This document shows, piece by piece, positions 60,284-64,000 of a DNA stretch of 64,000 nt. The stretch lies in the NCBI RefSeq assembly GCF_002104995.1, contig NW_024468255.1:248001-312000 (forward strand). The letters are read 5' to 3'. This DNA is from Linderina pennispora. Lineage: Eukaryota > Kickxellomycota > Kickxellomycetes > Kickxellales > Kickxellaceae. Within the stretch, counting starts at the first letter, position 1. Every line of letters starts with the position of its first letter. The notes under the pieces are model-generated. The model was given only the letters and a program-made list of their open reading frames with translations, was not told the DNA's origin and made no database searches. The translations under genes and the position numbers were made by a program.

Positions 60284-61684
60284 TTTCTCCACTGATGACC
60301 CAGCAGTAAGCTTTCTCGTTTCCCACACGTCGCGCGTCCCGGCCCTACTCCCGGTCCTCGGAAGCCATTCCGAATACGTACACGTCACTCTGTCTTTTGT
60401 GTCCTTTTTGGACTGTTTTGTCCGAATCCAGTAGCAATCCGGCACGGTGACCAGCAAAAAACAAAGCGTGCTTCCGTATGCGCGCGTGCGCCAATCCGCA
60501 CTCATGCTGGAAATACTGCAAGCTGGTCGCCTGGCCTTTCTACATCTGCTGCTGACTCACCCTCCGAGACATTCGGACAGCGCATTATAAAAAAGAACGC
60601 CCAAAGACAAACCACGTAGCCAGATCCTAGGTGGACACAAATGCGGTTCTGCAATCGAGCAAAGTCTGGCAGCCAACTTGCAAGTGCCCTGGGACAGTGC
60701 TCGTGCGGCAATCTAAAAAGTGGGTCAAAAAAGAAATCTTTGGGGGAGTGGTGTGGCCAAAGCGCTCCCGCTGTCGATCGCATCCTGTGTGGCCCGAGTC
60801 AACATTGCTTTTTAGAAACCTCCCCCCAAGAGAACCTGCGGGGAGGGACACAGGCACGCCTGCCGATCCAGGCCACAGCCCTTGGTCCAGCCCAGTTTCA
60901 AGTGGCTGTCTTCGCACTCTGCTTGTCCCGCACATATCCGTGGGCTGGATCGATACCGCTAGTACTATTCTTAGGAAGCCAGGCAGCTTCTATTCGAACC
61001 CAGACTGCCTCAGAGGAGCGATATGTCCAGAATTCTGTACTGTGATACAACTACATCTACAGTGTCAATCGCCAACATATGTGGCGAGTAGGTGCTTCAT
61101 ATTAATCTTGTGTCCGGCACCCGTGGCTCACCCTTTTCGTTTCTCCTCATTTGAAATACTCGCAGAAGTATTGTCTGCATATGCTGCTCTACACTATGAG
61201 TATCAGTTAACACATTGCAATATTGCAAAAGCAGTATTCAACTTGTGGAAGATGATGATAGGTAAAGGGCATTAAATAGATTCATATTGGTAATCGCATA
61301 GCAAGCACAAGAGCCCATAGCGATACCTCTGGTGCATACCCCTTGGACTGATAGTTCCCAATAAAAGAAAACACCGTGTGGCTGCTGGTTCGGACTATGC
61401 CCCACATCACAACACACACATTGGGGATCCAACACTTCTCGACGTTCTGTGGCATATGTATAACGCAAACACTGTCTAAGGCTTTTAGTAAACAACGCCA
61501 CGCCATTCCTTGGAACGAGCAATAGCGTAACACCCCAGTATTTCCCACACCAATGTCACCAGCGGTGGCTTGGTGACATTCAAGTACGCTGAAAAGCACT
61601 TTGGGATCAAATACTTTTAATAAATCATGAATATTCAGACTGAATCTGATTCCCAAGACTCGTACAATTTTTTTACTTTTTAAA

Positions 61685-61999
61685 ATACAGCTATACTCGC
61701 TTTTATTCGTTGGTCTGGTTCTCGGGCTCTCTGGCTCGGTTATTTCGGAGACAGTGAAGCTAACTGAAAGCGAATACAAATGCGTCAAGAACGCCTGGAA
61801 CAACAACATCTGTATCATTGATACTCTAGTATACGACCTTATTCTCAGCGATGATATTCCCTAAGAACAGTACGATGCGTTTAATGATGTTAATGATGGT
61901 TCAAGTGATGGGAATTATGTCGTTATCCCTAACCCTACCAAATCACAGGCAGGTGTGCTTGGAGCTTCTAGGCTAGTTAGATATTTGAATAAAATCGAC
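61685..61999 (+). pseudogene. Possible remnant of a small secreted-protein gene
   Basis: In one frame an ATA where a start codon would be expected is followed by a signal-peptide-like run (QLYSLLFVGLVLGLSGSVIS) and a polar, two-Cys segment (SEYKCVKNAWNNNICIIDT). It is interrupted by TAA at about 61862, after which the same frame continues as EQYDAFNDVNDGSSDGNYVV and ends at TGA at 61997-61999. The hydrophobic run lies directly after an AT-rich CAG that could also be a splice acceptor. I recognise no family; this could be chance. Confidence 0.25.
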
Positions 62000-62620
62000 T
62001 GAAACCATTTGCACAGGTATATAGACATACACTTAAGAAAATATATGTATAGTCCTTACATTATGTTGAATAATCTACATATGTAGGCAGGGCGCTGGTC
62101 TGCTAGCGTTTCATCCAAGCGATCATTGTGTACGGAACAGCCATTTGGATAAAACACTAGTAAATAAGAACTCTGCCCACAAACGCAGTTCAGGTTACAT
62201 AGCGCTGAAACCACATTGACGATCTCTGAGACTCAATGTAGTTCTTAGCAAGCTGAACTGCCGGTGTCTATGTAGTTCTACGGCGATCTAACTTTTGAAT
62301 GGGAAATGGGTGTTCACAAGCCTGTTTGGAATGGAAATAAGTTCCATAAATGCTGGGGAGAAAAAATACGGCGTGGTCACTGGGGATCCCAATTTACATG
62401 TGGGTGTTTGGCGTAGATCATGGTAGCTGAAGGCTGTTGGGAGCCTGAATGTCAATAGAACTATCTAATACCAGGCTGTTTGGTTAGTTATTGAACAGGC
62501 TGATAGCGCTCCAGGGCAAAATATAGCAGGATGCCAAATGAAAAGGCGCATGTGCTCTTTTATATCACACATATAGACAAGGATGTGCTTATAACTCCAG
62601 GGTGAAACGAACAAAACAGG

Positions 62621-63343
62621 CTACTCTCCGTCGATCGCATCCTGGGTGGCCTGGGTCACAGCAGCTGGGTCAATTCCAAGCTGCTTCATGCGGACAGCCA
62701 GCTCAAACAGGTAATCGTAGCATTCGGCCATAGTCTTTGCCTTCTGCCAGCTCTCGCCCCAAACATACACGCCATGGCGACGCACCAGCACCGCATTCGT
62801 CTCCGGATACTGTTCAATGGCCTTGGCCATGCGGTTGGTCAGGTTCTCCTCCTCGGCCGTGTTCTCGATAATGGGCACGCGCAGGGTATCAAAGAACCGC
62901 AGGCTCTCAGAGCTGGACCCGCGGCGAATCCCTTTGATCATCTCCTGGTGCGAAATCACAAACTCCTTGTCGTACAGCATGGTCGCCAGGACTGCGTTCT
63001 GCGAGTGAGTGTGGATGCATGCGCCGGCGCCCCGCATTGTGTACGAGTTGTAGAAGAGCGGCGTGCATGCGGACGGCTTGATGGGCGGCGAAGGGGAGCG
63101 CAGGATCTTGCGCGTCGCCAGCTCCAAAACAAACAGCTGCGACGGCTCGATGCGCTCCTTTTGCACGCCCGAGGGTGCGATGAACACGTGCTCGCCGTCG
63201 CGGATGCTGATGCCGCCGCCGGTGCCCGTCACCCACCCCAGCGTGTAAAAGAGCTGGCAGAGCTCGGGAATCAGGTTCGCCGGGTGGTTCTTGTCTGTCG
63301 ACCGCACGAGGTCGGTGCTGTGGATATCGTCCTGCGACGCCAT
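62621..63343 (-). CDS. MDE1: Methylthioribulose-1-phosphate dehydratase
   Basis: Class II aldolase-fold zinc enzyme of the methionine salvage pathway; 240 residues. Conserved blocks are [20 protein letters not shown], the phosphate-site [19 protein letters not shown], the zinc pair in [19 protein letters not shown] with the catalytic Glu, and the third zinc ligand in [20 protein letters not shown]. Length and motif spelling are those of Mde1/APIP rather than fuculose aldolase. The in-frame upstream stretch to 63496 lacks similarity; ATG 63343 gives the normal N-terminus. Confidence 0.93.
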   Translation of the reverse strand: MASQDDIHSTDLVRSTDKNHPANLIPELCQLFYTLGWVTGTGGGISIRDGEHVFIAPSGVQKERIEPSQLFVLELATRKILRSPSPPIKPSACTPLFYNSYTMRGAGACIHTHSQNAVLATMLYDKEFVISHQEMIKGIRRGSSSESLRFFDTLRVPIIENTAEEENLTNRMAKAIEQYPETNAVLVRRHGVYVWGESWQKAKTMAECYDYLFELAVRMKQLGIDPAAVTQATQDAIDGE

Positions 63344-63568
63344 GGTGTTGTAGAGAGAGAAAAATAATTGCCAGTGGAGATAAGGTTGGCGAACCCAATG
63401 ACACCATCGCTGCGGGTGTTGTTTCGTTGCCCGCTGATCCCAGGTACTGATCGCTAATCTGCTTATCATCAGGCTCACCATAGGCTTCTTGGGCAAAAAA
63501 ATAAACTCCAGGCTGGCATTCGTTTAGCCCCCTTTTTCCTCATACTTTTCATTCGCACCACTTTCACA

Positions 63569-63799
63569 ATGTTCGGCCTCGTACGCTACTCGGTCTCGCC
63601 ACGGTTCCTGCGGCCCCTGACGTCGGCGCTGCAGCCAGCGATCCACCACAACACAGCCCTGACGGCGACGAATGTGCGGGGAATGAAGGTGCGCTCGTCA
63701 GTCAAATTAATGTGCGAGTGCTGCAGCTTTGTGCGTCGCCGCGGCCGTCTGTTTGTCATCTGCAAGAAAGACCCGAAGCACAAGCAGCGCCAGGGATAA
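63569..63799 (+). CDS. RTC6: Mitochondrial ribosomal protein bL36m
   Basis: 76-residue protein with a presequence of about 38 residues ([20 protein letters not shown]) followed by a complete L36: [34 protein letters not shown]. It keeps the Cys-Cys and Cys/His zinc-ribbon ligands. It is head-to-head with the MDE1 gene (225-bp spacer). Confidence 0.95.
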   Translation: MFGLVRYSVSPRFLRPLTSALQPAIHHNTALTATNVRGMKVRSSVKLMCECCSFVRRRGRLFVICKKDPKHKQRQG

Positions 63800-63904
63800 G
63801 CAACCGATCTGTAATTTTTTTGTCAGGAGCAAAATACACGCCATCCATAACAACATAGACACCATACCAATGTGCTTATGCCTAAACTAGTAAGATTTTT
63901 ATGT

Positions 63905-63915
63905 GGGGGGGGGGG
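63905..63915. repeat. Homopolymer run of 11 G
   Basis: Uninterrupted G tract in the spacer after the bL36m gene. The length of such runs is often unreliable in assemblies. Confidence 0.9.
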
Positions 63916-63941
63916 AAAATCATATTTCTATGGACTGCTAA

Positions 63942-64000
63942 ATGGATCTGGAGCCTGGAAAGCCCGTGTTTCTCGAGGACGTCGTGTCGCAGGGCCGCAG
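63942..64000 (+). CDS. Probable start of a further gene (first 19 codons only)
   Basis: An ATG at 63942 opens a frame (MDLEPGKPVFLEDVVSQGR) running off the window. Third positions are mostly G or C, as in other genes here, which argues for coding on this strand. Too short to assign a family. Confidence 0.4.
   Translation, partial: MDLEPGKPVFLEDVVSQGR

Larger units (their letters stand above)
60199..62620. other. Gene-poor stretch of 2.4 kb
   Basis: The left end is the P5C dehydrogenase promoter. From about 61050 the DNA becomes AT-rich. ORFs of 214 codons (60631-61275, +) and 178 codons (61282-61818, -) have no domain, signal peptide or sensible composition. A possible decayed small secreted-protein gene is listed at 61685-61999. 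No transposon ends, terminal repeats or tRNA were recognised. Confidence 0.4.

Noticed and set aside
60985..61005. B-box-like TTCGAACCC
   Set aside because: No T-stem pairing or cloverleaf could be built around it on either strand.
60631..61275. 214-codon + strand ORF
   Set aside because: Non-ATG start, irregular composition, no recognisable motif.
61282..61818. 178-codon minus-strand ORF
   Set aside because: No motif; it overlaps the more suggestive + strand signal-peptide-like frame. Neither is well supported.
1..64000. CRISPR arrays, transposons, integrases, bacterial operons or viral genes
   Set aside because: None seen. The few tandem repeats are short and mostly in-frame coding repeats, and the gene set is ordinary fungal nuclear content.

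Overview
The window is nuclear DNA of a fungus. Genes are compact and mostly intronless. The few introns have GTAAGT-type donors: two in SLA1, one in the VAP gene, one of 72 nt in the coproporphyrinogen oxidase gene and one of 75 nt in the ABC transporter gene. Fungal marker genes include SLA1/ABP1, a protein O-mannosyltransferase, the one-chain fungal fatty acid synthase, fungalysin and Ppn2-type phosphatase. Two aromatic amino acid hydroxylases, a family that to my knowledge is absent from Dikarya, point to an early-diverging lineage. Zoopagomycota/Kickxellomycotina is my inference and is not proved here.

Layout. 1-5.4 kb: SLA1 (running off the left edge) and ABP1, a divergent pair for cortical actin patches and endocytosis. 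5.4-10.2 kb: PMT4-type mannosyltransferase, mitoribosomal bL19m and a PMP47-like peroxisomal carrier. 10.8-21.7 kb: one 11-kb ORF for a fused beta-alpha type I fatty acid synthase that stops before the phosphopantetheinyl transferase domain. 21.9-24.7 kb: two tandem aromatic amino acid hydroxylases, one with and one without the ACT regulatory domain. 25-31.2 kb: NOL8-like nucleolar RRM protein, Prp4 spliceosomal WD40 protein (with an apparent frameshift), a mitochondrial Tim44-like protein and a VAP/Scs2-type ER protein.

32.4-44.2 kb: adenosine kinase, a Ppn2-like phosphatase, mitoribosomal uL2m, a tandem pair of histidine phosphatases with a near-identical 5' half, a small hypothetical gene, 3-hydroxyacyl-CoA dehydrogenase, coproporphyrinogen III oxidase and cyclophilin-40. 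44.8-49.1 kb: an ABCC-type ABC transporter. 49.2-57 kb: a secretion-oriented accessory region with a fungalysin metalloprotease and four tandem small double-psi beta-barrel (DPBB) proteins. 57.1-64 kb: tRNA-Ala(TGC), a LYR-motif protein, P5C dehydrogenase, a gene-poor 2.4-kb stretch with a possible decayed secreted-protein gene, methylthioribulose-1-phosphate dehydratase, bL36m and the first codons of another gene.

Most of the window is housekeeping. The unusual items are the FAS without its own PPT domain, the paired hydroxylases, the DPBB cluster, the phosphatase pair that looks gene-converted, and the Prp4 frameshift. I found no CRISPR, insertion sequence, viral or toxin gene, and no clearly new multi-gene system.
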